Made by a program: the position numbers and the translations under genes. This document shows, piece after piece, positions 1 through 8,452 of a stretch of DNA of 64,000 bases. Source of the DNA: Flavobacterium hungaricum (GTDB lineage Bacteria; Bacteroidota; Bacteroidia; Flavobacteriales; Flavobacteriaceae); the NCBI RefSeq assembly GCF_015182285.1, contig NZ_PRDM01000001.1, positions 62,001 to 126,000 of the forward strand, in the 5' to 3' direction. Below the pieces are notes generated by a model that was not told the origin of the DNA, did no database searches, and worked only from the letters and a program-made list of their open reading frames with translations. Every line of letters begins with the position of its first letter. The stretch's first letter is position 1.

Positions 1-427
1 AAGTTATTTGCAGGGCGATACCCTTTTTGCAGGAACTATCCGCGAAAACATCATTTTTGGAAATGATAAATTAAACAGCGACGATTTAAAGTGGGCTTTG
101 GACAATGTCGGCCTTACACCATATATTAAAACTTTTGAGAACGGATTAGATAATCAGATTCATCCGGGCGGACGTGAACTTTCTGCTTCTGATGTCCAAA
201 AAATTCTTTTGGCAAGAAGTATCGTTGGTAAACCTAATATTTTGTTTTTAGAAGATCCTGTCGACAAAATGGACGAGATTACTTCTAGTAAAATTGTAGA
301 TTTTTTACTTTCTGAAGAAAATGACTGGACGGTAATTGTGACTTCTAAAAATGATATTTGGAAGAACAAATGCAGTCGTATGATCACAATCGACGACGGA
401 AAAATTATTAACGACATAAAGCTTTAA
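1..427 (+). CDS. ABC exporter ATPase, C-terminal end only
   Basis: The reading frame is already open at base 2, so this is the 3' end of a longer gene. It is the last ~140 residues of an ABC nucleotide-binding domain: a Q-loop region (LQGDTLFAGTIREN), a signature-like helix and a Walker B-like strand. Several catalytic positions look altered. The signature reads LSASD rather than LSGGQ. Walker B ends LFLEDP, where the usual order is Asp-Glu. The H-loop region reads VTSKND, without the usual His. The stop is 2 bases before an HlyD-like gene and a TolC-like gene follows, so this is the inner-membrane component of a three-part type I secretion or efflux system. The substrate cannot be told. The missing N-terminus prevents saying whether a permease or peptidase domain is fused. 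Confidence 0.85.
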   Translation, partial: SYLQGDTLFAGTIRENIIFGNDKLNSDDLKWALDNVGLTPYIKTFENGLDNQIHPGGRELSASDVQKILLARSIVGKPNILFLEDPVDKMDEITSSKIVDFLLSEENDWTVIVTSKNDIWKNKCSRMITIDDGKIINDIKL

Positions 428-429
428 TC

Positions 430-1782
430 ATGCTCAATATATCAAAAGATAATCATGTACTGATCACTCCGGGCGACTATAAATCGATTACCAGTGTTGC
501 GCGAAGACCACATTATAGAATTTTAAACAAAGTAATTATAGGTTTTTTGATCTTCTGCGTAGGCTGTCTTTTTCTGCCTTGGACACAGAATATTTCGGGA
601 AGCGGTTCTGTTACTACTTTAAAACCAGACCAAAGACCGCAGACGGTGCATAATACCATCGCGGGACGAATTGAAAAATGGTTTGTAAAAGAGGGTGATT
701 TTGTAAAAAAAGGAGATACTATTCTTTTTATTTCTGAAATTAAAGAAGACTATCTAGACCCAAATTTGGTAGGCAATACCAAACAGCAGGTTGATGCCAA
801 AAAAATGGCGGTAGAGTCTTATGGCGACAAAGTAAACTCGCTGGATGTTCAGGCGCAGTCGCTTAATACAGAAAGACAATTGAAGCTGCAGCAGGCACAG
901 AATAAGATCAAACAAGCGCAGCTGAAAATTAAAAGCGACAGTATGGATCTTGTTGCGGTAAAAACACAATTGCGAATTGCTAAAACACAATTTGATCGTT
1001 CGACAGCTTTGAATAAAGAAGGTTTAAAACCAATGACCGATGTCGAGCAGAAAAGATTAAAGCTGCAAGAGTCTGAAGCATATATTATTACACAGGAAAA
1101 CAAACTGTTGAGCAGCCGAAACGAATTGATTAATGCGAAAGTAGAAATCAATAGAATTACGGCAGAATATGCTGAAAAAATATCAAAATCAAGAAGTGAT
1201 AAGTTTACGGCTTTAAGTACTCAGTATGACACAGAAGCTCAGGTTAATAAATTAGAGAATCAGTATACCAATTATAGATTAAGAAACGGTTTGTACTACA
1301 TTACAGCGCCTCAGAGCGGTTATATTAACCGTGCGCTTTTGGCAGGTCTTGGTGAGACGATCAAAGAGGGAACATCGATTGTAAGTATTATGCCTGCAAG
1401 TTATGATATTGCGGTTGAAACTTACGTAGATCCTATTGATTTACCGTTGGTGCACCGAGGAACAAATGTACGTGTATGGTTTGACGGATGGCCTAGAATT
1501 GTGTTTTCTGGATGGCCGGGATTGTCGTACGGAACCTATGGCGGAAAAGTGGTGGCAATCGAAAACTTCATTAGTTCGAACGGAAAATACAGGATTCTTG
1601 TAGCTCCTGACGGAATAGACCGCCACTGGCCAAAAGAATTGAGTATTGGTGCCGGTGCGCAGAGTATTGCTTTGCTGGAAACAGTTTCGGTATGGTATGA
1701 AATTTGGCGAAACCTGAATGGTTTTCCTCCAAATTATTATAATTCGGGTGAAAAAGAAGCAAAAGGAAAGGAGAAAAAATAA
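430..1782 (+). CDS. HlyD-family periplasmic adaptor (membrane fusion protein)
   Basis: The 450-residue protein has a cytoplasmic N-terminus, one membrane segment at about residues 33-51, and a biotinyl/lipoyl-like half motif near residues 77-100 (IAGRIEKWFVKEGD). A long Gln/Lys/Glu-rich stretch at about 125-285 should form the coiled-coil hairpin. A second lipoyl half follows near residue 293 (APQSGYI), then a beta-barrel region. This is the domain order of adaptors that bridge an inner-membrane ABC exporter to a TolC-type channel. The gene starts 2 bases after the ABC gene and ends just before the TolC-like start, so the three are probably one operon. The family is clear; the transported substrate is unknown. 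Confidence 0.9.
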   Translation: MLNISKDNHVLITPGDYKSITSVARRPHYRILNKVIIGFLIFCVGCLFLPWTQNISGSGSVTTLKPDQRPQTVHNTIAGRIEKWFVKEGDFVKKGDTILFISEIKEDYLDPNLVGNTKQQVDAKKMAVESYGDKVNSLDVQAQSLNTERQLKLQQAQNKIKQAQLKIKSDSMDLVAVKTQLRIAKTQFDRSTALNKEGLKPMTDVEQKRLKLQESEAYIITQENKLLSSRNELINAKVEINRITAEYAEKISKSRSDKFTALSTQYDTEAQVNKLENQYTNYRLRNGLYYITAPQSGYINRALLAGLGETIKEGTSIVSIMPASYDIAVETYVDPIDLPLVHRGTNVRVWFDGWPRIVFSGWPGLSYGTYGGKVVAIENFISSNGKYRILVAPDGIDRHWPKELSIGAGAQSIALLETVSVWYEIWRNLNGFPPNYYNSGEKEAKGKEKK

Positions 1783-1783
1783 A

Positions 1784-3181
1784 ATGAGAAATCTTGTAAA
1801 ATTGTTTTCTTTCTTACTTTTATTCGGCTCTTCGACCTTACAGGCTCAGAATTTTAATCAGGAAGAATTAACTTTCAGCGAGTTTTTAGGATATGTAAAA
1901 AAATACCATCCGCTGGTCAAACAAGCCAATCTTGAAGTGAGCAATGCTCAGGCAAAATTAATGGCCGCTAGAGGAGGATTTGACCCGAAAATTGAAGTCG
2001 ATTATAATAAGAAAGAATTTAAAGGAACAGAATATTATTCGTTGTTAAACAGCAGCTTCAAAATTCCGACTTGGTACGGAATTGAAGTTAAGGCGGGTTT
2101 TGACGATACAGACGGACAATATTACAATCCGCAGAATCGTACGCCGGAAGCGGGTTTGACCTCTCTTGGAGTAAGCGTAGCTTTAGGTCAGGGAATGTTC
2201 ATTAATCAGCGAATGGCCGATGTTCGTGAAGGAAAACTGCAGGTAAAACTGAGTGATGCAGAACGTAAACTGAGAGCTATTGCGGTTTTGCACAAAGCCA
2301 GCGAAGCGTATTTTGAATGGCGAAAAAGTTATAACGAAGCCGAATTGTACAAAAACTATTTAGGTTTTGCGAGCACTCGTTTTGAAGGCGTTAGAAAATT
2401 GATAGAAGCGGGTGATGCTCCTGCTATTGACAGCGTTGAAGCGAAAATTACGGTGAGAAACCGTGAATTGAATGTGGAAAACGGAAATCTAAAATTAGCG
2501 AAAGCAAAATTGAATCTGGCCAATTATTTATGGATTGAAAATGTTCCGGTTGAATTGGGAGATTTGGTAAGACCCGAAAATAATTTGATACAAACAATAG
2601 AAGAAACGTTACGTACAGACGCTATGATGGTTGATGTAGAATCATTGGATTCGCATCCGAAAATTCAGTCTCTGGAAACCAAAATGTCGATTCTGGAAGT
2701 TAATCGCCAATTGAAAGCAAATTCATTGCTTCCGAAAGTAAATGTGGGGTATAATTATATTTCAGACCCGAATTATTGGAACACTTTTAATGCCGATGAT
2801 TACAAATTTAATATTGATTTCAGCTTCCCAATTTTCCTGCGAAAAGAACGTGGAAATCTGAAAATGGCTAAAATTAAAATTCAAGACCTGCAGTTTGATA
2901 TTGGACAGCAGCGATTGGAATTAAAAAATAAAATTAAAGCCCAGCAAACTGAAATTGCTTCTTTAAGAAAGCAGAAAATCGTGATCGATAATCTTGTAAA
3001 AGATTATGTGACGATGCTGAACTCCGAAGAAAAATTATTTTCTTTTGGCGAAAGTTCGATTTTCTTAATCAATTCGAGAGAGAACAATTTAGTAAGTGCC
3101 AAGCTTTCACAGATTAGTTTAGAGAATCAATTTTATCTGTCCAATGCCGAGTTGTATAAGATCTTGGCCAACCCGGATTAA
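1784..3181 (+). CDS. TolC-family outer-membrane efflux protein
   Basis: This is a 465-residue TolC-like outer-membrane channel protein. I chose the ATG at 1784 because it is followed at once by a good signal peptide (MRNLVKLFSFLLLFGSS, cleavage after LQAQ) and is preceded by a purine-rich AAAGGAAAGGAG at 1762-1773. A longer version from 1718 would hide the signal peptide. The mature protein has the long amphipathic helices and internal two-fold character of TolC/OEP proteins, for example the segments around residues 60-80 and 300-330. It is the third member of the exporter operon and would form the exit duct for the ABC/HlyD pair. A strong hairpin follows 42 bases after the stop. Confidence 0.9.
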   Translation: MRNLVKLFSFLLLFGSSTLQAQNFNQEELTFSEFLGYVKKYHPLVKQANLEVSNAQAKLMAARGGFDPKIEVDYNKKEFKGTEYYSLLNSSFKIPTWYGIEVKAGFDDTDGQYYNPQNRTPEAGLTSLGVSVALGQGMFINQRMADVREGKLQVKLSDAERKLRAIAVLHKASEAYFEWRKSYNEAELYKNYLGFASTRFEGVRKLIEAGDAPAIDSVEAKITVRNRELNVENGNLKLAKAKLNLANYLWIENVPVELGDLVRPENNLIQTIEETLRTDAMMVDVESLDSHPKIQSLETKMSILEVNRQLKANSLLPKVNVGYNYISDPNYWNTFNADDYKFNIDFSFPIFLRKERGNLKMAKIKIQDLQFDIGQQRLELKNKIKAQQTEIASLRKQKIVIDNLVKDYVTMLNSEEKLFSFGESSIFLINSRENNLVSAKLSQISLENQFYLSNAELYKILANPD

Positions 3182-3222
3182 TTCTTTTCCCTTTACTAAA
3201 TTTAAATATTTTAGTTAGTTCG

Positions 3223-3254
3223 AAAAGAGCTCGATGTCCCATCGAGCTCTTTTT
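3223..3254 (+). terminator. Rho-independent terminator after the exporter operon
   Basis: A perfect 14-bp inverted repeat (AAAAGAGCTCGATG and its complement) with a 3-base loop is followed by a T-run on the plus strand. It lies between the end of the TolC-like gene and the convergent minus-strand gene that ends at 3314. Four Ts also follow in the other direction, so it may serve both operons. Confidence 0.85.
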
Positions 3255-3313
3255 TATCTAAGTCCTTTTTAAGGAAATTACGTTTTTAAATACTTGAAAA
3301 TCAAGAGTAAATC

Positions 3314-4336
3314 TTAGTAGACAAATTCAACTTCATTTTTAGAAAGATAAACTGCATTCAATCCTTTCTTTTTTTCGGTTACTTTCTTTATTGTTTTGGT
3401 TTGAAGATTGAACTTTATAATATTTAATTCGCATTCTTCGAGATAAAGATCATTTTGAATCAAATGTAATTGAGTGCTGCAGATTTCATTTTCTTTATTG
3501 AATTGATACAGCGTTTTAGATTTTAGTTCTTCTGGATCAAATTCTTTTAACGCGCCAGTGTACGTGTAATACAGTATTTTGTTTTGGTATACAATAGGAG
3601 CTGTAATTAAATCAAAAGCTTGATCTTCTTCTGCCAAAACACTTCCGTTGTTTTTATCTAATAATACAATTTTGCCTTCTTTTTTTAACGGATTTCCCGT
3701 TATGCCGCAAAAGATAAAATTTTTGTAAACCAATAATTTTGATAATCCGCTTAAAGACGATTTATAAGACCATAATTTCTTTCCGTTTTTCAAATCATAA
3801 GCAGCAACTGTATGGCATTGAAAATCGGAAACATAGAGTTTTTCTTTGTCAAAAGTAAACTGGATAATAAAACTTGAATTGCAAAGTGAAGAATGACTTT
3901 CTTCGAGATGATACAAGGGTTTTCCGCTCTGGCTGTTAAGTACAGTTAAACCGAAAGCTCGAATACCAATCACGATCAAAGAATCATTTACAGCTTTTAT
4001 CACATTGATTTTTTCTTCCGTATTATAAGTCCATTTTGGTACGTTATTTTTTATGTCAAAACAACTTAATTTATTTTCAGAAAAAACACCGTAAAGCAGG
4101 TTGTTTTTATCCAAAACAGGCTGCGGTCGGATAGCTTCGTCGTCGTTTATTATTTTAGAAAAAATGATTTTCTTGTTTCTGATATTTTCGATTACGATGC
4201 TGTCACTAAGAGTGCTGCAAACCAATAAACTGTCGTTAAAGATTGACGCTGTATTGTTTAACCTCATTTTAGGCTCGTTTTTTTTCTGACAGGAAAGGAG
4301 CAGTACACATATAAAGAAGACTATTTTATAGTTCAT
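3314..4336 (-). CDS. Beta-propeller (PQQ/WD40-like) lipoprotein
   Basis: The 340-residue protein starts with a lipoprotein signal peptide (VLLLSC, Cys16). The rest is a series of repeated beta-strand blades, such as LSCFDIKNNVPKWTYNTEE and VAAYDLKNGKKLWSYKSS. The 'D-x-K-N-G-K-x-L-W-x-Y' pattern is typical of PQQ-like beta-propellers. It should be anchored in the envelope and make protein-protein contacts; no enzyme motif is visible. It is the last gene of a tight minus-strand run that begins at 6919. In that setting it may be an immunity-type or envelope accessory protein, but this is inference only. Confidence 0.7.
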   Translation of the reverse strand: MNYKIVFFICVLLLSCQKKNEPKMRLNNTASIFNDSLLVCSTLSDSIVIENIRNKKIIFSKIINDDEAIRPQPVLDKNNLLYGVFSENKLSCFDIKNNVPKWTYNTEEKINVIKAVNDSLIVIGIRAFGLTVLNSQSGKPLYHLEESHSSLCNSSFIIQFTFDKEKLYVSDFQCHTVAAYDLKNGKKLWSYKSSLSGLSKLLVYKNFIFCGITGNPLKKEGKIVLLDKNNGSVLAEEDQAFDLITAPIVYQNKILYYTYTGALKEFDPEELKSKTLYQFNKENEICSTQLHLIQNDLYLEECELNIIKFNLQTKTIKKVTEKKKGLNAVYLSKNEVEFVY

Positions 4337-4374
4337 ACACTTATTTTAGCGGTTGAGTAGGAGAGAGGTAGATT

Positions 4375-4683
4375 TTATTTAGGATAAGTACAAATCTCGT
4401 TGTAATAGCGGTAATAAAAAAAGCTAAAAATACTTAAAAATAAAAAGGTGAAAAGTAAAACTGTGACGGCGCTTTTTTTGAAATCAGTTTTAAACCAAAA
4501 TTTTAGAAATAGTATTTGAAGTACAAGCAATATTAAATAGTGATACAAAGATTGCTGCAGTAAATTATAAAACTGAGAATTTATTTCACTGCACTCTATT
4601 TTGGGTGAAGTTCCAAACAAAAGGAGCTGTAGAAATAAAGCAATAATAAATAAAACTACGGTTAGAATTAAGGCTTTTTTCAT
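4375..4683 (-). CDS. Small membrane protein, three predicted helices
   Basis: I do not recognise this 102-residue protein. Three strongly hydrophobic segments stand out at about residues 5-24, 45-67 and 75-95, joined by short loops; the last residues are polar. It starts 3 bases after the preceding lipoprotein gene and ends 38 bases before the beta-propeller gene, so it is almost certainly co-transcribed. Small polytopic proteins in such runs are often immunity or accessory membrane proteins, but nothing in this sequence proves that. Confidence 0.65.
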   Translation of the reverse strand: MKKALILTVVLFIIALFLQLLLFGTSPKIECSEINSQFYNLLQQSLYHYLILLVLQILFLKFWFKTDFKKSAVTVLLFTFLFLSIFSFFYYRYYNEICTYPK

Positions 4684-4686
4684 GGA

Positions 4687-5199
4687 TTATTTTTTAAAAA
4701 GATAATAGAATTTTTGACAATCCTTTCTAAGGTATATTTTATTTTCAGACAGATAGTTTGTGTAAAAATATCGATTACACTTAAAATCAAATTTTGCAAT
4801 GCCGACTATTTTTTCATTTTTATAAAAAATCAAAATATCTTGAAAACAATTTAAACAGTGAGGGTCAGACCTAAAGCGTCCAGGATTTTGATTGGTAAAA
4901 AAATCATCTATTTTAAGATCAAAAGCATTGCTGATTGGCTGTTTTTTGAATCCATATTGGGAGAGATTTTCGTAATTACTTTTATCATTTTCATCAACAA
5001 AATAGGAATAATAGATTTCCTGCCTTTTTGTACCGTCTGGCGGTGGCGGTACGCTGTAAAAATTACTATGATAGTATAAGACTTTATCATAAAAATCAAA
5101 ATGCTGTTTCTTCTTACATCCAGATAAAACGAGTGTTAGTAAAAAACATGCTAGTATATTTTTTGAGTACAATTTACTTTTCATTTTGGGTTTTTTCAT
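4687..5199 (-). CDS. Hypothetical lipoprotein
   Basis: This 170-residue protein has a lipoprotein signal (LTLVLSGC, Cys28 from the first ATG). A second ATG at 5184 would give a more ordinary signal-peptide length, so the start is uncertain by 15 bases. The mature part is rich in Tyr, Asn and Lys and has a Cys pair (CLNCF) near the middle; no family is recognised. The gene overlaps the end of the preceding membrane-protein gene by 26 bases, or 11 with the later start, which suggests translational coupling. Confidence 0.65.
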   Translation of the reverse strand: MKKPKMKSKLYSKNILACFLLTLVLSGCKKKQHFDFYDKVLYYHSNFYSVPPPPDGTKRQEIYYSYFVDENDKSNYENLSQYGFKKQPISNAFDLKIDDFFTNQNPGRFRSDPHCLNCFQDILIFYKNEKIVGIAKFDFKCNRYFYTNYLSENKIYLRKDCQKFYYLFKK

Positions 5200-5452
5200 T
5201 TTTTTGTTTTGCAGCTATTTTATAAAGTAACGTCAGTATAAATATGATCACTAAGTTGATTAAAAGATTTTCAATCTTCATAAAGCCAAATTGTTTTTCT
5301 GTTTCCGAAATCCAGAATTGATAATAGATTGCTGGATACCCAATTACCTGACCATTGTTAAAAGGTGCTAATCCGAAAAAAAGGCTGTATAAAAAAGTTG
5401 CTGCTAAATATATAATTGCTGTTGTTAGAAATAGAAATATATTTTTTCTCAT
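5174..5452 (-). CDS. Small membrane protein, two predicted helices
   Basis: The 92-residue product has hydrophobic segments at about residues 5-28 and 62-82. A periplasmic loop of about 30 residues separates them, and the C-terminus is charged (Lys/Glu/Asn-rich). No family is recognised. It overlaps the next lipoprotein gene and lies 12 bases after the 119-residue membrane-protein gene, placing it inside the same operon. Confidence 0.6.
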   Translation of the reverse strand: MRKNIFLFLTTAIIYLAATFLYSLFFGLAPFNNGQVIGYPAIYYQFWISETEKQFGFMKIENLLINLVIIFILTLLYKIAAKQKNEKTQNEK

Positions 5453-5464
5453 GGTTTTTGTGGA

Positions 5465-5824
5465 CTAAAAATCCCTGTTATATTCGCTTATCATTAGTTC
5501 GGGATTTTTATTATAATATTTGATGTAAATTGAATCATCTTCTTTTTTGTTCAATTTGAGATGTATTGCATCAGATTCCTCATATATCTTATTCTTTACG
5601 ATATATTTAATTCCAACTGATTTTCCTTTATACAAAGATATTTTGGTTATGATGCCTTTTGTAATAGTGTAGTCGGCTTTTATATATTCAATTTCATTTG
5701 TTCTTTCTTGTGTAAAATAAACACAAAGACATACGAAAAATGAGATAATAAGAAGTAATATACCAGCTAGTTTAAGGTAATCTTTTGTTGTAGGTTTGTT
5801 TGCTTTATTGATAGTACTATTCAT
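5465..5824 (-). CDS. Membrane-anchored hypothetical protein
   Basis: The 119-residue protein has one membrane segment at about residues 19-40 and a soluble beta-rich part of about 75 residues (TITKGIITKISLYKGKSVGI). This layout recalls DUF3592-type small membrane proteins, where a short beta domain lies beside a membrane helix. A similar pattern (DCIITQIYCWHGKSG) is readable in the broken gene at 8453-8764, so the two may be distant paralogues. Its start overlaps the end of the preceding lipoprotein gene by 8 bases. Confidence 0.6.
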   Translation of the reverse strand: MNSTINKANKPTTKDYLKLAGILLLIISFFVCLCVYFTQERTNEIEYIKADYTITKGIITKISLYKGKSVGIKYIVKNKIYEESDAIHLKLNKKEDDSIYIKYYNKNPELMISEYNRDF

Positions 5825-6275
5825 AAACTTTATTTAAATATCTAGTTAACATAGCTTTATCATTACCAACTTGAATCATAAAAAAATCATTATTTTCTTC
5901 AACTAAAGAAACATTAGTTTTAAAATTTCTTTTTGTAATCTGTATTATAGAATCTTGAAATGTTTTGATGTTAGAATTAAATCCATAATATTGTACAAGT
6001 ATAAAACCTTTTCTGAGGGGTAAACTATCATTGTAAACCTTCAAATATCGAGAATACTCTTTTGTATATTCTTCCGGCTTTAGTTTTGGACAAGTTCCAG
6101 ATAAAGCAAAATTCAAGATATAATCTCCTTTATCAAATCGCATTTGAAAAGCACTGCAATCTTCTGAAATATGATTTTCTGTTAAAATATAAGGGTCTGG
6201 TCTTCCGATTTCATCGTCATTATTTTTGCATGACAACAAAGTAAGTAGAAGTAAAAAAAATATTCGGTATTTCAT
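5817..6275 (-). CDS. Hypothetical lipoprotein
   Basis: A clear lipoprotein signal (LLTLLSC, Cys16) opens this 152-residue protein, followed by an Asn/Asp-rich linker. The mature part has no recognised domain. The gene is 11 bases downstream of the 210-residue gene and overlaps the next gene by 8 bases, so it is an internal member of the 6919-3314 operon. A small acidic lipoprotein near Rhs fragments would fit an immunity protein, but homology is not established. Confidence 0.65.
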   Translation of the reverse strand: MKYRIFFLLLLTLLSCKNNDDEIGRPDPYILTENHISEDCSAFQMRFDKGDYILNFALSGTCPKLKPEEYTKEYSRYLKVYNDSLPLRKGFILVQYYGFNSNIKTFQDSIIQITKRNFKTNVSLVEENNDFFMIQVGNDKAMLTRYLNKVYE

Positions 6276-6286
6276 AAATTGATTTT

Positions 6287-6919
6287 TTAAAACAGATCTC
6301 TTTCAGATTCTTCAATTGAAATAGAATCATAAGAAGTATAATGTTGAAAATCTAAAAATAGATCATCGATATGATTGTATTTTTTGACTTTATGATTTGA
6401 CCAATTTTCATCAACAGGCATAAAATCAACTTTAAATTGATAATTGGCAAAAAAGCAAATTGTCATATAAAAATCCGATCCAGAACTATCTATCCTGACA
6501 ATATAATCCTCGGCGCTTTTGTTGTTTGCAATCCGTAACGAAAACTTTTTATACAAAGGCTGATTCCACTTTTTTGATTTATATTCAAAATAGAAAAATT
6601 GCTCTAATTGTTTAGAATTTAAAAGGTTTTGCAAATATTCTATATAATCAAAAGCATCATCTATTGTATCAAAATATTTTAAGGTCGTTTCGTAATTCAA
6701 ATAGTGTTTTACACCGAAAGTACTATTGTTTAAAGCTTCTTCTTCGGAATAATAAGCATAAATCTTTTGATCAAATCCTAGATAAATTCCATTACTAAAA
6801 TTGAACTTACTTTGAATTTTTGAAAGATCAACTTCGTAATCTAAATATTGGAGTTGCTCTTTCTTTTTTAGAGCATTGAATACTTTTATTTTGAAATTAT
6901 CAAGAGTGTTATTCATCAT
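6287..6919 (-). CDS. Hypothetical soluble protein
   Basis: I do not recognise this 210-residue protein. It has no signal peptide or membrane segment and is rich in Tyr, Phe, Asp and Asn, with an acidic C-terminus ending EESERDLF. Two ATG codons stand at the start. It is the first gene of a seven-gene minus-strand run whose spacings are only +11, -8, +12, -26, +3 and +38 bases. Cytoplasmic proteins of this size and composition are common as immunity proteins in polymorphic-toxin loci; here that remains a guess from context. Confidence 0.6.
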   Translation of the reverse strand: MMNNTLDNFKIKVFNALKKKEQLQYLDYEVDLSKIQSKFNFSNGIYLGFDQKIYAYYSEEEALNNSTFGVKHYLNYETTLKYFDTIDDAFDYIEYLQNLLNSKQLEQFFYFEYKSKKWNQPLYKKFSLRIANNKSAEDYIVRIDSSGSDFYMTICFFANYQFKVDFMPVDENWSNHKVKKYNHIDDLFLDFQHYTSYDSISIEESERDLF

Positions 6920-7321
6920 TTTTTTTGCAAGTTTATAGCAATTTTATCATATAATAATAGCTTACTGATTCTTAAATATTATGAATACTTAATAAGTAAT
7001 ATTTCCATAGATATTTTTAATATTTTTGCAGACTATTATCTAGACTAAAAACAGTATCCATTAAGTCGCGAAATGAGCTATAGACAGTTGAAGTCTTTCT
7101 ATTTTTATTATGTACCGAACCACACAGTATTTGAAGTTATGCGATATAACGTATTTCGTTTTTTATCAAATATTAAGTATATCATATTCGGATATGATAT
7201 TCTTGTAAAAAATGCTCATTTTTTTATTTCTATTTATTGAGTTTCTTTGCGAGTTCGAAGTTGAGAACATTCGCTCAGCGTAGACACTTCGAAGAGCGGG
7301 CCAGAAGATTTATTATTTTGA
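6920..7321. other. 402-bp gap with a degenerate interspersed repeat
   Basis: No gene is seen. The part next to the 210-residue gene is very A/T-rich and probably holds its promoter, but no convincing -33/-7 pair was found. At 7249-7302 there is a G/C-richer block (GCGAGTTCGAAG ... CGAAGAGCGGG) resembling another block at 9483-9545 within the Rhs remnant. It may be a relic of an exchanged Rhs cassette. Confidence 0.5.
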
Positions 7322-7762
7322 CTATTCCTCAGGTGTTCCTTCATTATCAATACATTCAGGGTGTGTAGTTTTATAAACTATCCCTTTTTTATCTGTCCAA
7401 ATCGTAATGACATGTGGATTTAATCCATTCCCTGACTTTTTTACTATATATCTACAATTAGGCTTCAATTTTATTTTAGATTTATACAAAATACCTCCTT
7501 TAGTACAACGATATTCTTTCGGTATATTATTAAATGAAAAATTAGAAGGAACTAAGTCATTATTGCCTTCCCATACGAACAAGAACCCTCCTTCATAAGG
7601 AAAACCATCTGGTTTAATCGAATCGTTATCCACCTCTAATGAAGTAATTGGTATATTATTACAACTAACAACTTTTTGAATTTTTAGATCAAAATAAATA
7701 TTGTGTTTTTGACATGAAGTCAGTATAAAAAATAGGATAATTATATATTTTGTGTTATTCAT
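7322..7762 (-). CDS. Hypothetical lipoprotein
   Basis: The 146-residue product has a lipoprotein signal (FILTSC, Cys17). The mature part has three further Cys residues, in the segments VSCNNI, YRCTKG and HPECID, and beta-strand-like stretches. It stands alone, between an Rhs-core relic (7821-7870) and the repeat block at 7249-7302. That is the position expected for the immunity gene of a lost Rhs tail. No family is recognised, so the role is inferred from position only. Confidence 0.6.
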   Translation of the reverse strand: MNNTKYIIILFFILTSCQKHNIYFDLKIQKVVSCNNIPITSLEVDNDSIKPDGFPYEGGFLFVWEGNNDLVPSNFSFNNIPKEYRCTKGGILYKSKIKLKPNCRYIVKKSGNGLNPHVITIWTDKKGIVYKTTHPECIDNEGTPEE

Positions 7763-7820
7763 CTTTACTTTTAATTACTCGGCTATTCATCTAATTTTTT
7801 GAATATTGTTTTGTTATTGA

Positions 7821-7870
7821 GTTTCCAAATGATCAGAAAAATAGGAAATAGCATTTTCCAGCATTCTTGC
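7821..7870 (-). pseudogene. Degenerate Rhs core relic
   Basis: Read on the minus strand, this stretch encodes ARMLENAISYFSDHLET. It lines up with TGMPENDIFYFHPDHLGST of the intact Rhs core encoded near 11320. At the base level the shared blocks include AAATGATC, CATTTTCC and GCATTC in the same order. No start or longer frame remains. It looks like the eroded remains of a third copy of the Rhs core 3' end. Confidence 0.5.
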
Positions 7871-7968
7871 TCGTGCAAAAACGTTGTAAGATTTTTACGG
7901 ACATGACCTCTCCTTTTCTTTTTTGTTGAACAGATACACACAGAAAAAATAACTTGAGCAACGTATTT

Positions 7969-8376
7969 TTATTCACACATTTCGTTAATTGATTTTAAAT
8001 ATCCATATTCAAATGAAAAAACGATATAACATTTATCTGAATTTATAACGAGCTCACTTCCTTCACAATTTGATTGTGATAAATAGAATAGTTCTTTACT
8101 TAAAAAATTTCCTTCAACAAGATCGGCGTCTCCAAATGTTTGTATAAAATCTGATTCTCTACAATTATTAATCATCTGATTTTTGGAAACTATTGATTTC
8201 GCAAGTTCAATAGTTCTATACCCTTTACAACCATATTTGTCCATAATCCATTTTAAATTGGGATTATTTATTTTTTGTTTAGAGCAACTTACTAAGAGTA
8301 CTAGTACAATCGCTACTTTTAAAAGTACGTTAGAATAAATCTTTGAATTTGTCTCATAAACCTCTCTTTTCTCCAT
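7969..8376 (-). CDS. Hypothetical lipoprotein
   Basis: The 135-residue protein carries a lipobox (LVLLVSC) with Cys31, behind an unusually long polar N-terminal stretch. A later non-ATG start may therefore be used. The mature domain has several Cys residues, in YGCKGY, NNCRESD, NCEG and KCYIV. No family is recognised. It follows the broken membrane-protein gene at 8453-8764 and precedes the Rhs-core relic at 7821-7870, so it is another candidate orphan immunity lipoprotein. Confidence 0.6.
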   Translation of the reverse strand: MEKREVYETNSKIYSNVLLKVAIVLVLLVSCSKQKINNPNLKWIMDKYGCKGYRTIELAKSIVSKNQMINNCRESDFIQTFGDADLVEGNFLSKELFYLSQSNCEGSELVINSDKCYIVFSFEYGYLKSINEMCE

Positions 8377-8452
8377 TGCATCAAATGTATTATTGTTTGA
8401 ATATATTTTTATAAAGCTTATTCAAAATTATCTTTTTTAATATTTTCCCTTT

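Noticed and set aside
1718..1783. Longer N-terminus for the TolC-like protein
   Set aside because: It overlaps the HlyD gene end, is highly basic and would bury the signal peptide that starts at 1784.
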